13,775 nucleotides of DNA from Thermoplasmata archaeon. GTDB taxonomy: Archaea; Thermoplasmatota; Thermoplasmata; Halarchaeoplasmatales; Halarchaeoplasmataceae. The stretch lies in NCBI GenBank assembly GCA_019594195.1, contig JAFDTP010000047.1:1-13775 (forward strand), in the 5' to 3' direction. The translations under genes and the position numbers were made by a program. Below the pieces are notes generated by a model, which worked only from the letters and a program-made list of their open reading frames with translations, searched no databases and was not told the DNA's origin. Below are positions 1 through 7,458 of the stretch, one piece after another. The first letter of the stretch is position 1, and every line of letters begins with the position of its first letter.

Positions 1-64
1 AATCCGCTCTGGCATGGCAGGTTTTCTCTGGCACCTTAGCGGGATAAGAAGAAATAATAACGGC

Positions 65-74
65 AAAAGAAAAA
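65..74 (-). terminator. T-rich terminator after polD small subunit
   Basis: About 18 bases past the stop of the minus-strand polymerase gene, the minus strand reads T5-C-T4. Archaeal transcription typically ends at such U-rich runs without needing a hairpin, so this is a plausible terminator. The remaining bases to the window edge (1-64) hold an AT-rich stretch near 52-60 and possible minus-strand starts (GTG at 34, ATG at 15). Too little is left to decide whether another gene begins there. Confidence 0.45.
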
Positions 75-91
75 CTATATTCCGATGCTGT

Positions 92-1549
92 TCAGCTAAA
101 TTCCCGTATATCGACCTTGTTGGTCTTCGGGTCAAGGACCGTAACTTTGGCAGGTTCAGGTTGGATATCTCTCATCTTCTGGTATTCGGTCTGTTTCTGC
201 CATGTTGATGCATTTATCATGATCGTACCGTGGTACTCGTCTACCGCTGTTCTGTGGATATGGCCCGTGACGAAAACGTCGGGCACTTCTTCGATGGCCA
301 AGTAATCACTTTCCTCAGGAGCTATCGGGGTTTTCTTTCCGTAGACAGGTACTAGGTGCCTTCTCTTAAGCATCTCTTTTTGAGCAGTGGTGGGTTTGTC
401 CTGTGTGACCTGTGGAAGCATATCACACAAGTCATTCATGCTGGACCCGTGGTACATCAAAACTTTCAAACCCTCAAGATCTATAAATGCTGGATTCCCA
501 TAGAATCGAACATTATCTGGGAACATGGTACGTATATCCTCGGGCAAACACGGTTGGGGTTCTGCATTTCTAACTATATCGTGATTACCCGGGATAGTTA
601 TTATAGTGATGTCGCTCCTTATCTCCTTCAACATCCTGGCTACTTCTCGATATTGGTCATTTATATCGATGATCTCTAATTCATCTTCTTGATTCGGGAA
701 AATACCTATACCGTCAATCAGATCGCCTGGTATCAAAAGATATCTTATATCTGCAGCCTCTTTAGAGTTATTTATCCAGGAAACAAAATCCTCCCACCTA
801 TCTTTGAGAAAGGTGTCACTACCGACATGTATATCCCCCATAAAAGCGATCTTGCCTGGAAAATCAGGCTTCTTTTTATCGTTCAATTTAGGTACACCGG
901 GTCTTTTTATTTCTTCGATAGCGAGCGTATCTTCGAAGTCATCGTTGTTTTCCCATACCTCGCCCTTGGCGAGGATGACTTCATCTTCCAGTATGTTCTT
1001 GGAATAAACGTCGCTGTCGCTCGAGATGAACCCTCGGATCTCACCTGTCATATCCTCTAGAGTAAGTATCTTATTTCCATTGGATGTGGAGTACACATCT
1101 CTTACCATACATATAGTCGATGCCTCACCCCTTCTTTTAGCTATCCTACTAACAGGACTGGCTCTCTTGCCGTCTCTCCTTTCCATTATGATAGATTTCA
1201 GGATCTCGAATCTACTCTTAAAATACTTGCTGAAATCATTTATCTCCCCGGTACATGTAGATTCCCCAGAGACATCTTTCAACACCTCCAAATATTCTGC
1301 TATATCATCACTCTTTACTTCGTCGATTTCTGGATCTTTGGTTTTTTCTATGCTTTCAGTCCCTTCGCTGATCATATCGCATATTGTCTCCTTGCACACG
1401 GGAAATGGCAGATCTTCCTCTTCTTTGGTCAATCGCTCTACTATATCAGATGCGTCTTCTAACTTCTCGAGGTATTCCATAGCATCCGGGGTCAAGACCG
1501 TATTGTTTTTTGCGAGCTCACTGACAATCCTGTCACGCATCTCGATCAA
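92..1549 (-). CDS. polB: DNA polymerase D (Pol II) small subunit DP1, 3'-5' exonuclease
   Basis: This is the small subunit of the archaeal heterodimeric replicative polymerase PolD. It pairs with the large catalytic subunit DP2, which is not in this window, and supplies the proofreading exonuclease. The protein has 485 residues from TTG or 482 from the ATG at 1540. An N-terminal helical region is followed by an OB-fold near residues 125-215 (ITLxD-like core LTLEDMTGEIRGF). The C-terminal half is a calcineurin/Mre11-type phosphoesterase with all metal motifs: GDIH (238-241), GDLID (275-279), GNHD (321-324), YHGSS (366-370) and TGHIH (428-432). The length is at the short end for archaeal DP1. 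It is transcribed divergently from the beta-CASP RNase gene. A minus-strand TATA element (about 1580-1587) would place the transcript start near 1557, exactly at a three-codon ORF that overlaps the TTG start. The family call is secure; the exact start is not. Confidence 0.95.
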   Translation of the reverse strand: MIEMRDRIVSELAKNNTVLTPDAMEYLEKLEDASDIVERLTKEEEDLPFPVCKETICDMISEGTESIEKTKDPEIDEVKSDDIAEYLEVLKDVSGESTCTGEINDFSKYFKSRFEILKSIIMERRDGKRASPVSRIAKRRGEASTICMVRDVYSTSNGNKILTLEDMTGEIRGFISSDSDVYSKNILEDEVILAKGEVWENNDDFEDTLAIEEIKRPGVPKLNDKKKPDFPGKIAFMGDIHVGSDTFLKDRWEDFVSWINNSKEAADIRYLLIPGDLIDGIGIFPNQEDELEIIDINDQYREVARMLKEIRSDITIITIPGNHDIVRNAEPQPCLPEDIRTMFPDNVRFYGNPAFIDLEGLKVLMYHGSSMNDLCDMLPQVTQDKPTTAQKEMLKRRHLVPVYGKKTPIAPEESDYLAIEEVPDVFVTGHIHRTAVDEYHGTIMINASTWQKQTEYQKMRDIQPEPAKVTVLDPKTNKVDIREFS

Positions 1550-1557
1550 AATGTCAT
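1546..1557 (-). promoter_or_regulatory. three-codon mini-ORF overlapping polD small subunit start
   Basis: The minus strand reads ATG ACA TTT TGA. The stop overlaps the candidate TTG start at 1549-1547 as TTGA, and the ATG lies 8 bases upstream of that TTG. The AT-rich box near 1580-1587 is about 26 bases upstream of this ATG, so a leaderless transcript could begin at the mini-ORF itself. Whether it is translated is unknown. Confidence 0.35.
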
Positions 1558-1579
1558 GGATTTTTGCCTATTAATCATT

Positions 1580-1587
1580 TTTTATAT
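1580..1587 (-). promoter_or_regulatory. TATA box of polD small subunit gene
   Basis: On the minus strand the sequence is ATATAAAA, centred about 26 bases upstream of the ATG at 1557. This matches archaeal TATA spacing. The assignment rests on sequence and spacing only. Confidence 0.5.
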
Positions 1588-1638
1588 CTGATCATTGGAA
1601 TAGTACATGGTGGTGCTAGGAAACTTTAGAGGGAAATG

Positions 1639-1647
1639 ATTTATAAG
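1639..1647 (+). promoter_or_regulatory. TATA box of beta-CASP RNase gene
   Basis: ATTTATAAG is centred near 1643, which predicts a transcript start near 1669 and a very short leader before the ATG at 1679. It lies in the divergent spacer shared with the polD small subunit gene. The two TATA boxes are about 60 bases apart, so each gene has its own core promoter. Confidence 0.5.
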
Positions 1648-1678
1648 ACCCGGGTATGCATAGATAAAGGGATAAGAA

Positions 1679-2902
1679 ATGAAATTGAATTTCCTAGGCG
1701 GTGCATCCGAAGTCGGTGCTCTATCGATGGTGATGCATAACAAAGACGTTTCGTTGATATTTGATCATGGTTTATTACCGGATGACCCTCCAAAATATCC
1801 GAGAAGACCCCCGATCGTAGATATGGGTTTTTTGACTCATTCACATCTTGATCATTGTGGTATGATTCCTTCACTTCTAAGGCAGAACGATATACCTATC
1901 TTGGCTAGTCATCCTACGGTAGAAGTGGCTGAACTTTTACTTTACGACAGTTTGAAGATTGCCGATATAGAAGGATATCCAAAACATTACGAAAAAGTAG
2001 ATATCAAAAATACGAAAGCAGCATTCGATATAGTAGGATTCAATTCGAAAAGAGATATTGGTGGTATGGAGATAGAAGTTCATTCTGCCGGTCATATACC
2101 CGGTTCTAGCATGTTCGAGATAAAGGGACAGGATACGACTCTTTTCACGGGAGATATAAACACCCAGAATGCCAGATTGTTATGGGGCACTCATCCCGTC
2201 GATTGTGATAATCTCATAATGGAGACGACCTATGGTGGTGAAGACCATCCTGATCGAAAGGAAACTGAGAAGAAGTTCCTCGATAAGATAGATCAAACAC
2301 TAGAAAGAGGGGGACAAGTTATCGTTCCAGTTTTTGCTGTCGGAAGGACTCAAGAGATACTGATGCTTCTCGATGATAGGGACTACGACGTATGGTATGA
2401 TGGCATGGGAAGGACTGTAAGTCGGATATATCTAAATCACGAAGGTTTCCTCCGCTCTCCGAAAAAATTGGAGAAGGCACTATCCAATGCAAATGAAGTG
2501 AAATCGCCTTCCACTAGAGAGAAAGCTAAAAGCGGCGAGGTTATAGTAACCACCAGCGGTATGGTCGAAGGAGGTCCGGTTTTAGAGTACTTGAGAGAGA
2601 TCAGGAACGATCCTAACAGTTCCATCCTCATGACAGGTTACCAGGTTGAGGGAACAAACGGAGAGAGACTGCTAGAGAACGGTACTATAAGAGATAGAGG
2701 CGCTACATTACCCGTTGAATGTGATATCGAGAGATACGACTTCTCTGCTCACGCAGGCCATGAGGAACTGGTTGAATTCGCTAGAGGATGCGATCCGGAG
2801 AAGATCGTTCTATGTCATGGGGATAAAAGAGAGAAGATCGCTGAAGACCTTTCCGAATTCGACGTTTACATGCCTATAGAGGGCGAAGAAATAGAGATCT
2901 GA
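1679..2902 (+). CDS. beta-CASP metallo-beta-lactamase ribonuclease, aCPSF2 type
   Basis: This is an RNA-cleaving beta-CASP nuclease of the CPSF73/RNase J superfamily that acts in archaeal RNA processing or decay. The 407 residues start directly with the lactamase fold (MKLNFLGGASEVG), so the N-terminal KH domains of aCPSF1 are absent; this points to the aCPSF2 group. Zinc-binding motifs are visible: the Asp of FDHGL (residue 29), HSHLDHCG (54-61), the His of AGHIPGS (139) and the Asp of FTGDI (159). The beta-CASP part shows ETTYG (183-187), a DFSAHAGH element near residue 355 and LCHGD near 378. The ATG start fits the family N-terminus. The gene is monocistronic by spacing. A 15-base palindrome (2893-2907) spans its stop codon. 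The family assignment is firm; whether the protein acts as an endo- or 5'-exonuclease cannot be told from sequence. Confidence 0.93.
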   Translation: MKLNFLGGASEVGALSMVMHNKDVSLIFDHGLLPDDPPKYPRRPPIVDMGFLTHSHLDHCGMIPSLLRQNDIPILASHPTVEVAELLLYDSLKIADIEGYPKHYEKVDIKNTKAAFDIVGFNSKRDIGGMEIEVHSAGHIPGSSMFEIKGQDTTLFTGDINTQNARLLWGTHPVDCDNLIMETTYGGEDHPDRKETEKKFLDKIDQTLERGGQVIVPVFAVGRTQEILMLLDDRDYDVWYDGMGRTVSRIYLNHEGFLRSPKKLEKALSNANEVKSPSTREKAKSGEVIVTTSGMVEGGPVLEYLREIRNDPNSSILMTGYQVEGTNGERLLENGTIRDRGATLPVECDIERYDFSAHAGHEELVEFARGCDPEKIVLCHGDKREKIAEDLSEFDVYMPIEGEEIEI

Positions 2903-2962
2903 TCTCTGATGAGATAGGTTAAACATAAAATACTTTAGAGATTAGACGATTAACTCTTGGAT

Positions 2963-3853
2963 ATGTGGGAACTCTCTCTTGCAAGGTTTATAACAGGTAT
3001 CGTATTCTTGGCGATAGCAGCGATAAAAGATATACGGACCCGTAGGGTCGAAGATGAACTTTGGATAATCATGGGTATTATAGCCATGATTCTACTCGCG
3101 ATAGAATTGGCTTTGATCAGAGAGGTGAGATGGGAGTTTCTACTCATATTCATCCCTATAGGAGTGATTTTTTCTGAAGCCTTTATCGACAGGCCGCCTA
3201 TATTTTCTGGAGATGGATTCAATCTTCTTGTCCTTGGATACTTCTCTCTACCATCGATCACTTTGGTCTATATGGCCATGGTTTTGAGCGGAGAATTACT
3301 CTTTTGGGCTTTGACTATGATATTGGTAGTGATGCTGTTCTCTTTCCTGCTTTACTTTTTGTATATACTTCACGGTGGGGCCGATGCTAAAGCTGTCATC
3401 ACTTTGGCAATCTTACTGCCATTTTATCCTGAAATACCGGGCATAACTTTCCGTACGATATCCGGCGAGCTACTTTCTATAATGGAAGTATTCTTTCCTT
3501 TCACTCTTATCGTCCTTTTGAACGCCTCCCTTCTTGTCCTCATCTTCCCGCTATTCAGCTTTTTGTTCAACATCTTCAAAGGAGATATCGATCTACCTAA
3601 GATGTTCTTTGGATATAAGAAGAGAGTAGAAAGTCTCGAGGGGTCTTTCGTATGGCCTATGGAGTATTATGAAGACGGTGTATTGAAATCAGAACTTCTA
3701 CCTAGGTCAGGCACGGAAGAAAAGATAGAGTCTTTGAGATCTCATGGTGCTGAGGAAGTTTGGGCCACACCGAAGATACCTTTTATAGTACCCATGCTCT
3801 TCGGCTTTGTACTCTCTTTCATGATCGGAAATCCTGTGATGTATGTTCTATGA
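2963..3853 (+). CDS. archaeal A24 prepilin/preflagellin peptidase
   Basis: This is an integral-membrane aspartyl protease that removes the class III signal peptide from archaeal pilins or archaellins before assembly. From the ATG at 2963 it has 296 residues (298 from an upstream TTG at 2957). Both catalytic aspartates are in place: D23 in AAIKDIRTRR, just after the first membrane helix, and D141 in HGGADAKA, the archaeal form of the GxGD motif. About six to seven hydrophobic segments are visible. A soluble stretch near residues 205-270 ends in EEVWATPKIPF and a last membrane helix, which is the usual C-terminus of archaeal members. An AT-rich box at about 2922-2932 would give a nearly leaderless message. 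No pilin or secretion ATPase gene is adjacent, so its substrates are encoded elsewhere. Confidence 0.88.
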   Translation: MWELSLARFITGIVFLAIAAIKDIRTRRVEDELWIIMGIIAMILLAIELALIREVRWEFLLIFIPIGVIFSEAFIDRPPIFSGDGFNLLVLGYFSLPSITLVYMAMVLSGELLFWALTMILVVMLFSFLLYFLYILHGGADAKAVITLAILLPFYPEIPGITFRTISGELLSIMEVFFPFTLIVLLNASLLVLIFPLFSFLFNIFKGDIDLPKMFFGYKKRVESLEGSFVWPMEYYEDGVLKSELLPRSGTEEKIESLRSHGAEEVWATPKIPFIVPMLFGFVLSFMIGNPVMYVL

Positions 3854-3869
3854 TTATCGAGTGCAAAGT

Positions 3870-3894
3870 TTATCTACTCAATAGAGGTAGATAA
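3870..3894. repeat. inverted repeat upstream of gar1-tfb promoter
   Basis: The arms TTATCTAC (3870-3877) and GTAGATAA (3887-3894) are perfect 8-base complements around a 9-base centre. The repeat ends about 18 bases before the TATA box of the gar1-tfb operon and 17 bases after the stop of the peptidase gene. It could be a regulator binding site for the operon or a hairpin at the end of the peptidase transcript. Confidence 0.5.
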
Positions 3895-3911
3895 TAAAAA
3901 CTTGCGAAACA

Positions 3912-3919
3912 TTTATATA
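3912..3919 (+). promoter_or_regulatory. TATA box of gar1-tfb operon
   Basis: TTTATATA is a consensus archaeal TATA box, preceded by a purine-rich CGAAACA that could serve as the BRE. It predicts a transcript start near 3942 and therefore a leader of about 45 bases before the TTG start of gar1. That is longer than at most other promoters in this window. Confidence 0.65.
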
Positions 3920-3964
3920 GTTCATAATAAACTACATAACAAGAAAAATTAAGGTATCGTATAT

Positions 3965-4003
3965 ATGTGTATGGGGGCCAAACCGATTGAAAATAGAAGG
4001 TGA
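3965..4003 (+). promoter_or_regulatory. 12-codon upstream ORF overlapping gar1 start
   Basis: An ATG at 3965 (a second in-frame ATG lies at 3971) opens a 12-codon reading frame, MCMGAKPIENRR. It runs out of frame across the TTG start of gar1 and stops at TGA 4001-4003. It sits in the predicted leader of the gar1-tfb message. It may be meaningless, or it could compete with gar1 initiation. Confidence 0.2.
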
Positions 4004-4220
4004 AATCGAAAGCATCTCTCATCGAGAAAAGATCATCGCACGTTTTTCAAAGATACCGGGTATAGGCGCTAACGTATTCGACAACAAGAACAAGCTGATC
4101 GGCGAGGTCGATTGGATATTTGGTCCGGTAGAAGATCCGTTCGTGGAAGTAAAACTGAACGTAAATCCTAGAAAAAGGCTCACCATGATGAGAGAAAAGA
4201 TATATGTCGAGGAGATATAG
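3987..4220 (+). CDS. gar1: H/ACA ribonucleoprotein component Gar1
   Basis: Gar1 is the small core protein of archaeal H/ACA RNPs, which convert uridine to pseudouridine in rRNA with the help of Cbf5, Nop10 and L7Ae; it aids product turnover by Cbf5. The 77-residue protein has the compact beta-barrel with its hallmark stretch IGEVDWIFGPVEDPFVEV (residues 38-55), equivalent to the family's GKVxDvFGPVxxPyvsV. The TTG at 3987 is the only start candidate in this frame that leaves a full domain. The stop codon is directly followed by the ATG of tfb. The gar1-tfb pairing is common in archaea, which supports both calls. Confidence 0.88.
   Translation: MKIEGEIESISHREKIIARFSKIPGIGANVFDNKNKLIGEVDWIFGPVEDPFVEVKLNVNPRKRLTMMREKIYVEEI
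4209..4214 (+). promoter_or_regulatory. Shine-Dalgarno site of tfb
   Basis: GAGGAG lies inside the 3' end of gar1, six bases before the ATG of tfb, and matches the anti-Shine-Dalgarno CCUCC. It is one of the few clear ribosome binding sites in the window and fixes the tfb start. Genes that lead transcripts here generally lack one. Confidence 0.6.
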
Positions 4221-5174
4221 ATGAATGAAGAGATCGAGATTGAGGAAGAAGAAAAAAGCTCCGTTGAAAAAGTTACTGAGTGTCCTGAATGTGGTAGTAG
4301 ACACCTCGCACAAGATTATGATAGGGGAGAGTTGATCTGTGAAGATTGCGGCCTTGTAATAGATAACCAGTACATAGACGAAGGTCCCGAATGGAGAGCT
4401 TTCGATATGAAACAGGAGGAGAAAAGGGCGAGGACCGGCGCTCCGATGACTGAGATGGTCCATGACAAGGGGCTTTCTACAAGCATCGATTCATCAAATA
4501 AAGACTCCTATGGCAGATCCATACCTAGTAAGAAAAAGGCGCAGATATATAGGCTGAGGAAATGGCAGAGACGTATAAGAGTATCTGACGCTACAGAGCG
4601 TAATCTGGCATATGCGCTGACGGAGATGGACAGGATGGCCTCGACTATGGGTCTTCCTAAAAACATAAGAGAGACAGCTGCCGTTATTTATCGTAAAGCA
4701 GTCAAGAAAAATCTGATAAGAGGTAGAAGCATAAACAGTGTGGTAGCCGCTTCTCTGTATGCTGCCTGTAGAAAGGCCAATGTTCCGAGAACTTTGGATG
4801 AGATAGCCGAGGCCACTTCTTCAGATAGAAAGGAGATAGGCAGGACTTACAGGTTCCTCAGTAGAGAACTCGTATTGAAGTTGAAACCGACCAAGCCCCA
4901 GGAATATCTGAGTCGCTTCTGCAGTGAGTTAGATCTTAGTGGGAAGATACAGAAGATGGCCAAAAATATAATCGATCAGGCCGAGGAAAGGGAATTGATC
5001 TCTGGGAAGGGACCAACAGGACTCGCCGCAGCCGCTATATACATAGCCTCGATCAATGGAGGAGAAAGAAGAACGCAGCGTGAAGTAGCAGATGTTGCCG
5101 CTGTTACAGAGGTAACGGTGAGGAACAGATACAAAGAACTTGTCGATAAACTGGATATAGATATAGAGGTCTGA
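4221..5174 (+). CDS. tfb: transcription initiation factor TFB
   Basis: TFB is the archaeal TFIIB homologue. It binds the TBP-TATA complex and BRE, recruits RNA polymerase and helps open the promoter. The 317 residues show an acidic N-terminus, then a zinc ribbon with C21, C24, C40 and C43 (CPECG...CEDCG). The B-reader/linker region follows (PEWRAFD) and then two cyclin-fold repeats, roughly 115-210 and 215-317, covering the second-repeat [17 protein letters not shown] and a helix-turn-helix-like C-terminus ([20 protein letters not shown]). Length and all domains are normal. It is the second gene of the gar1-tfb operon, with no intergenic bases and a clear GAGGAG ribosome binding site. No T-run follows before the antisense tRNA gene; the first plus-strand T6 run is at 5322-5327. 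Confidence 0.97.
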   Translation: MNEEIEIEEEEKSSVEKVTECPECGSRHLAQDYDRGELICEDCGLVIDNQYIDEGPEWRAFDMKQEEKRARTGAPMTEMVHDKGLSTSIDSSNKDSYGRSIPSKKKAQIYRLRKWQRRIRVSDATERNLAYALTEMDRMASTMGLPKNIRETAAVIYRKAVKKNLIRGRSINSVVAASLYAACRKANVPRTLDEIAEATSSDRKEIGRTYRFLSRELVLKLKPTKPQEYLSRFCSELDLSGKIQKMAKNIIDQAEERELISGKGPTGLAAAAIYIASINGGERRTQREVADVAAVTEVTVRNRYKELVDKLDIDIEV

Positions 5175-5209
5175 GATTCAGATCTAAAAATAATGAACCT
5201 TTGAAGCAG

Positions 5210-5282
5210 CGCCGTCGGGCGGATTCGAACCGCCAACCGCTCGGTTAACAGCCGAGTGCTCTGCCTATTAAGCTACGACGGC
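5210..5282 (-). tRNA. tRNA-Asn (anticodon GTT)
   Basis: The minus strand folds into a complete 73-base cloverleaf. It has a 7-bp acceptor (GCCGTCG/CGACGGC), a D-arm GCTT/GAGC and an anticodon stem CTCGG/CCGAG enclosing the loop CTGTTAA with anticodon GTT. The variable loop has 5 bases, and the T-arm is GGCGG-TTCGAAT-CCGCC. The discriminator base is G, as usual for tRNA-Asn. No intron is present and the 3' CCA is not encoded. An AT-rich box on the minus strand near 5312-5327 is placed correctly for a promoter. Confidence 0.96.
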
Positions 5283-5311
5283 AGTTGACATCTAACTCCT
5301 AAAGGTAAATC

Positions 5312-5327
5312 ATATTAAATATTTTTT
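5312..5327 (-). promoter_or_regulatory. promoter of tRNA-Asn
   Basis: The minus strand carries an AT-only stretch with ATTTAATAT about 30-38 bases upstream of the mature tRNA 5' end. That fits a TATA box with a transcript start a few bases before the tRNA. On the plus strand the same stretch contains a T6 run (5322-5327) that could also end tfb read-through. Confidence 0.45.
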
Positions 5328-5369
5328 ATCCGGAAGTGGGCTTTTATCAGTTATTCACTCTTCTAAATG

Positions 5370-5375
5370 AAAAAA
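5370..5375 (-). terminator. T6 terminator after ubiX
   Basis: The minus strand reads CTTTTTTC about 19-24 bases past the ubiX stop codon. This is a typical archaeal U-tract terminator, closing the minus-strand gene group. Confidence 0.45.
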
Positions 5376-5393
5376 GATGATATTTTAGTTGGA

Positions 5394-5960
5394 TCATTCG
5401 ACTTTTTCTTCCCACCGCTCGAACATAGAATTTTCTATCTCTAAAGAATCCAATATCTTACCAACTAGAAAATCGATCATGTCATCTATTGTTTTAGGAT
5501 CATGATAGAACGCTGGCATGGCGGGGAGGATCGTAGCACCATCGGATGATAGATCTTTCATATTATCTAACCAAGCAGTGGTCATCGGAGTCTCCCTCGG
5601 TACCAATATCAACCTTCTGTTTTCTTTTAAAAACACCGCAGCGGACCGCGTGATAAGATTGTCGGATATGCCGTTAGCTATCTTGGATAGAGATGACATA
5701 GAACATGGTACGATGGCCATCGCGTCGTATTTTGAGCTTCCAGACGATGGAGGTGTGTCCAGGTCATCGGGATCAAATGTTTTATCAGCCGATTTGACTA
5801 TATGCGAATCGTCAAGATCCAATTCCCTACTCAAAAGATCTTTTCCCGCATCGGATATCACAACGTGAGTTTCCACTTTCCTGTTTTCACTCAAGACTTC
5901 TAATAATCTCATCCCATATCTGACGCCCGAGGCCCCGGTTATGCAGAGTAATAGTTTCAT
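5394..5960 (-). CDS. ubiX: UbiX-like flavin prenyltransferase
   Basis: UbiX prenylates FMN with dimethylallyl phosphate to make prenyl-FMN, the cofactor of UbiD-type decarboxylases. The 188 residues fit the family length. The N-terminal flavin-binding loop ITGASGVRYG is at residues 7-16, and PCSMSSLSKIANGISDNL lies mid-protein. The C-terminal signature is also present (LVPRETPMTTAWLDNM, then GATILPAMPAFYH and KTIDDMIDFLVG). In many archaea this cofactor feeds the UbiD-like anhydromevalonate phosphate decarboxylase of the modified mevalonate pathway for membrane lipids. That role is an inference, since no UbiD gene is in view. The ATG at 5960 fits the family N-terminus; a TTG 12 bases upstream is less likely. 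The gene starts 42 bases after the ABC permease stop and has a possible TATA element in that gap. Confidence 0.92.
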   Translation of the reverse strand: MKLLLCITGASGVRYGMRLLEVLSENRKVETHVVISDAGKDLLSRELDLDDSHIVKSADKTFDPDDLDTPPSSGSSKYDAMAIVPCSMSSLSKIANGISDNLITRSAAVFLKENRRLILVPRETPMTTAWLDNMKDLSSDGATILPAMPAFYHDPKTIDDMIDFLVGKILDSLEIENSMFERWEEKVE

Positions 5961-5968
5961 ATATACAT
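5957..5968 (-). promoter_or_regulatory. three-codon mini-ORF overlapping ubiX start
   Basis: The minus strand reads ATG TAT ATA TGA, with the stop overlapping the ubiX start as ATGA and the mini ATG exactly 8 bases upstream. This is the same arrangement as at the polD small subunit, HPP and aIF1A genes. The nearest AT-rich box (about 5981-5990) lies 26 bases from the ubiX ATG itself, so here the mini-ORF may not be at the RNA 5' end. Confidence 0.25.
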
Positions 5969-5980
5969 ACAAGTGAGTGA

Positions 5981-5990
5981 TGTTATAATA
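5981..5990 (-). promoter_or_regulatory. possible TATA box of ubiX
   Basis: The minus strand reads TATTATAACA, centred about 26 bases before the ubiX ATG, in the short gap after the permease gene. It would allow ubiX to be transcribed leaderless and independently of the upstream operon. Confidence 0.4.
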
Positions 5991-6002
5991 TTATTATGGC
6001 TT

Positions 6003-7439
6003 CTAAAAGTTGAATTCCATCCTTTTCAGTATCTGAGCACTCCTCTTGATCATCAGTATCATGAAAAGTAAGGCAAGATCGGTCGCAAGGATTATGGTCA
6101 ATACTGCCAGAAGGATGTCGATCTCCACCAATGTTATCGGCACTGACAAAAATATTACGGATAGTAGCAGACCTAGCATGACAGTTGAGTACATGGTTAT
6201 TATGTCCGGTGCTCCATTGGTGCTCTCATTGAAATTGGGAAACTTGACTGCGGCCCATATCCCTATTCCGCTCATCAAGAATATTATGGTAAAAGATCCC
6301 ATCCCTGAAAGGAAGACGTATGAAAGCGGGTATCCCAGTACCAAAGGCAGTGGTAAGGCTATGACCGCCGTTATCATCGGAGACGGGATCAGTATAGCTA
6401 GTACTTTACCTGCGATAACGGACTCAAGATCTTTTGGGATCGAGCGAAGACACCATAGTCTTTTTCCGTCCCTGCTGAATAGATCGAGTGACGGTATCAA
6501 AACGTGTATTATCGATGCTATGAAGGCGGTCATGGAGATCAAAGCGGGATAGAAGTATTCGTCTAACCCTAATCCTATATCAGGTGTAGGACCGAGTGTC
6601 CAATAAAAGAAACCTACACCTCCGCCCAACAAAAGAACTACTACAAGAGAACTCGGGATCTGTCTACGTCTGCATCGCCTTGTCAGTTCTATCTCTGAGA
6701 TTATCTTGGTGGTTTTTGAAAATAGACTGGGGAGTGAGAGCGTTCTACTGCGGCTTACAGAACTTTCTGAGTTTTGGGTGGACCGCGTCCATGAGTCCCG
6801 ATACATCGCTTTACTAGAAAGTATACTGATGAGGAACACACCAGCGATCATAAAGATCGTATAATAGATCATCGTCAACGTATTTGTGTTAGAATGTAGC
6901 ATCAGCCCGGCGAAAGAGATCATCGTCCCTGAGGCTGCGGCGTTGGCAATCTTGAGTCGTTTGTGATCGATATGTATCATTATAGAAGTATTGAAACCGA
7001 CAAGCGGAGCCAATATGATCAATAAATAAAGAAGTATCACGAAATATCTGTCTATAGGTAGTTCGATATTCCAGATGCTAACGACGGATGAGACCACGAC
7101 CATCGCCATACCGAACAGTATCAAATTGTAAGTCCAGACTTTCATGAACTTAGAATAAAATATAGAATCCGATCTTACAGGGGCTGAAAAGAGATGTTTT
7201 TGAGACTTGTCCCTCAAGACGCTTTCGAGCGTCTCAGTAGCTGATTTTGCAACGAAGAAGATAAATATCCCGAAAAGGACATTTCCATCTGTGGGATTTA
7301 AAATAAGATCTTCAACTCCAGCCAAAAACTCTATTATCGAAAGTATAATCCAGAAGCCCCCTAACATCAGAAGTATGAACCATAAAGTCATCACTGGATG
7401 CTCTTTTATATTCTCCTTTAAAGCTCTGTAAGATTTCAA
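6003..7439 (-). CDS. ABC-2-like transporter permease, about 12 membrane segments
   Basis: This is the membrane subunit of an ABC transporter whose ATPase is the gene immediately upstream. The 478 residues hold roughly twelve hydrophobic segments in two groups of six. They are separated by a charged cytoplasmic stretch around residues 215-255 with several Ser, Lys and Arg residues. This resembles the large ABC-2-family exporter permeases of archaea, which have an internal duplication of the six-helix unit. The substrate cannot be told from sequence. The start is TTG at 7439; no ATG or GTG precedes it in frame after the ATPase stop. The 19-base gap from the ATPase gene indicates co-transcription. 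Confidence 0.8.
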   Translation of the reverse strand: MKSYRALKENIKEHPVMTLWFILLMLGGFWIILSIIEFLAGVEDLILNPTDGNVLFGIFIFFVAKSATETLESVLRDKSQKHLFSAPVRSDSIFYSKFMKVWTYNLILFGMAMVVVSSVVSIWNIELPIDRYFVILLYLLIILAPLVGFNTSIMIHIDHKRLKIANAAASGTMISFAGLMLHSNTNTLTMIYYTIFMIAGVFLISILSSKAMYRDSWTRSTQNSESSVSRSRTLSLPSLFSKTTKIISEIELTRRCRRRQIPSSLVVVLLLGGGVGFFYWTLGPTPDIGLGLDEYFYPALISMTAFIASIIHVLIPSLDLFSRDGKRLWCLRSIPKDLESVIAGKVLAILIPSPMITAVIALPLPLVLGYPLSYVFLSGMGSFTIIFLMSGIGIWAAVKFPNFNESTNGAPDIITMYSTVMLGLLLSVIFLSVPITLVEIDILLAVLTIILATDLALLFMILMIKRSAQILKRMEFNF

Positions 7440-7458
7440 TATGTCTGAAGAAAATAAT

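Noticed and set aside
1..34. start of another minus-strand gene or of a class II tRNA (TGCCAGAGCGG resembles a D-arm)
   Set aside because: Only a few codons or bases are present before the window edge, and the preceding bases do not form a convincing acceptor strand.
1026..1574. 182-codon plus-strand open frame opposite the polD small subunit gene
   Set aside because: It is antisense to a strongly supported polymerase gene, its translation is Ser/Ile/Leu-rich with no family resemblance, and it has no promoter.
6046..6552. 168-codon plus-strand open frame opposite the ABC permease
   Set aside because: It is a shadow of the permease coding frame with no recognisable domain.
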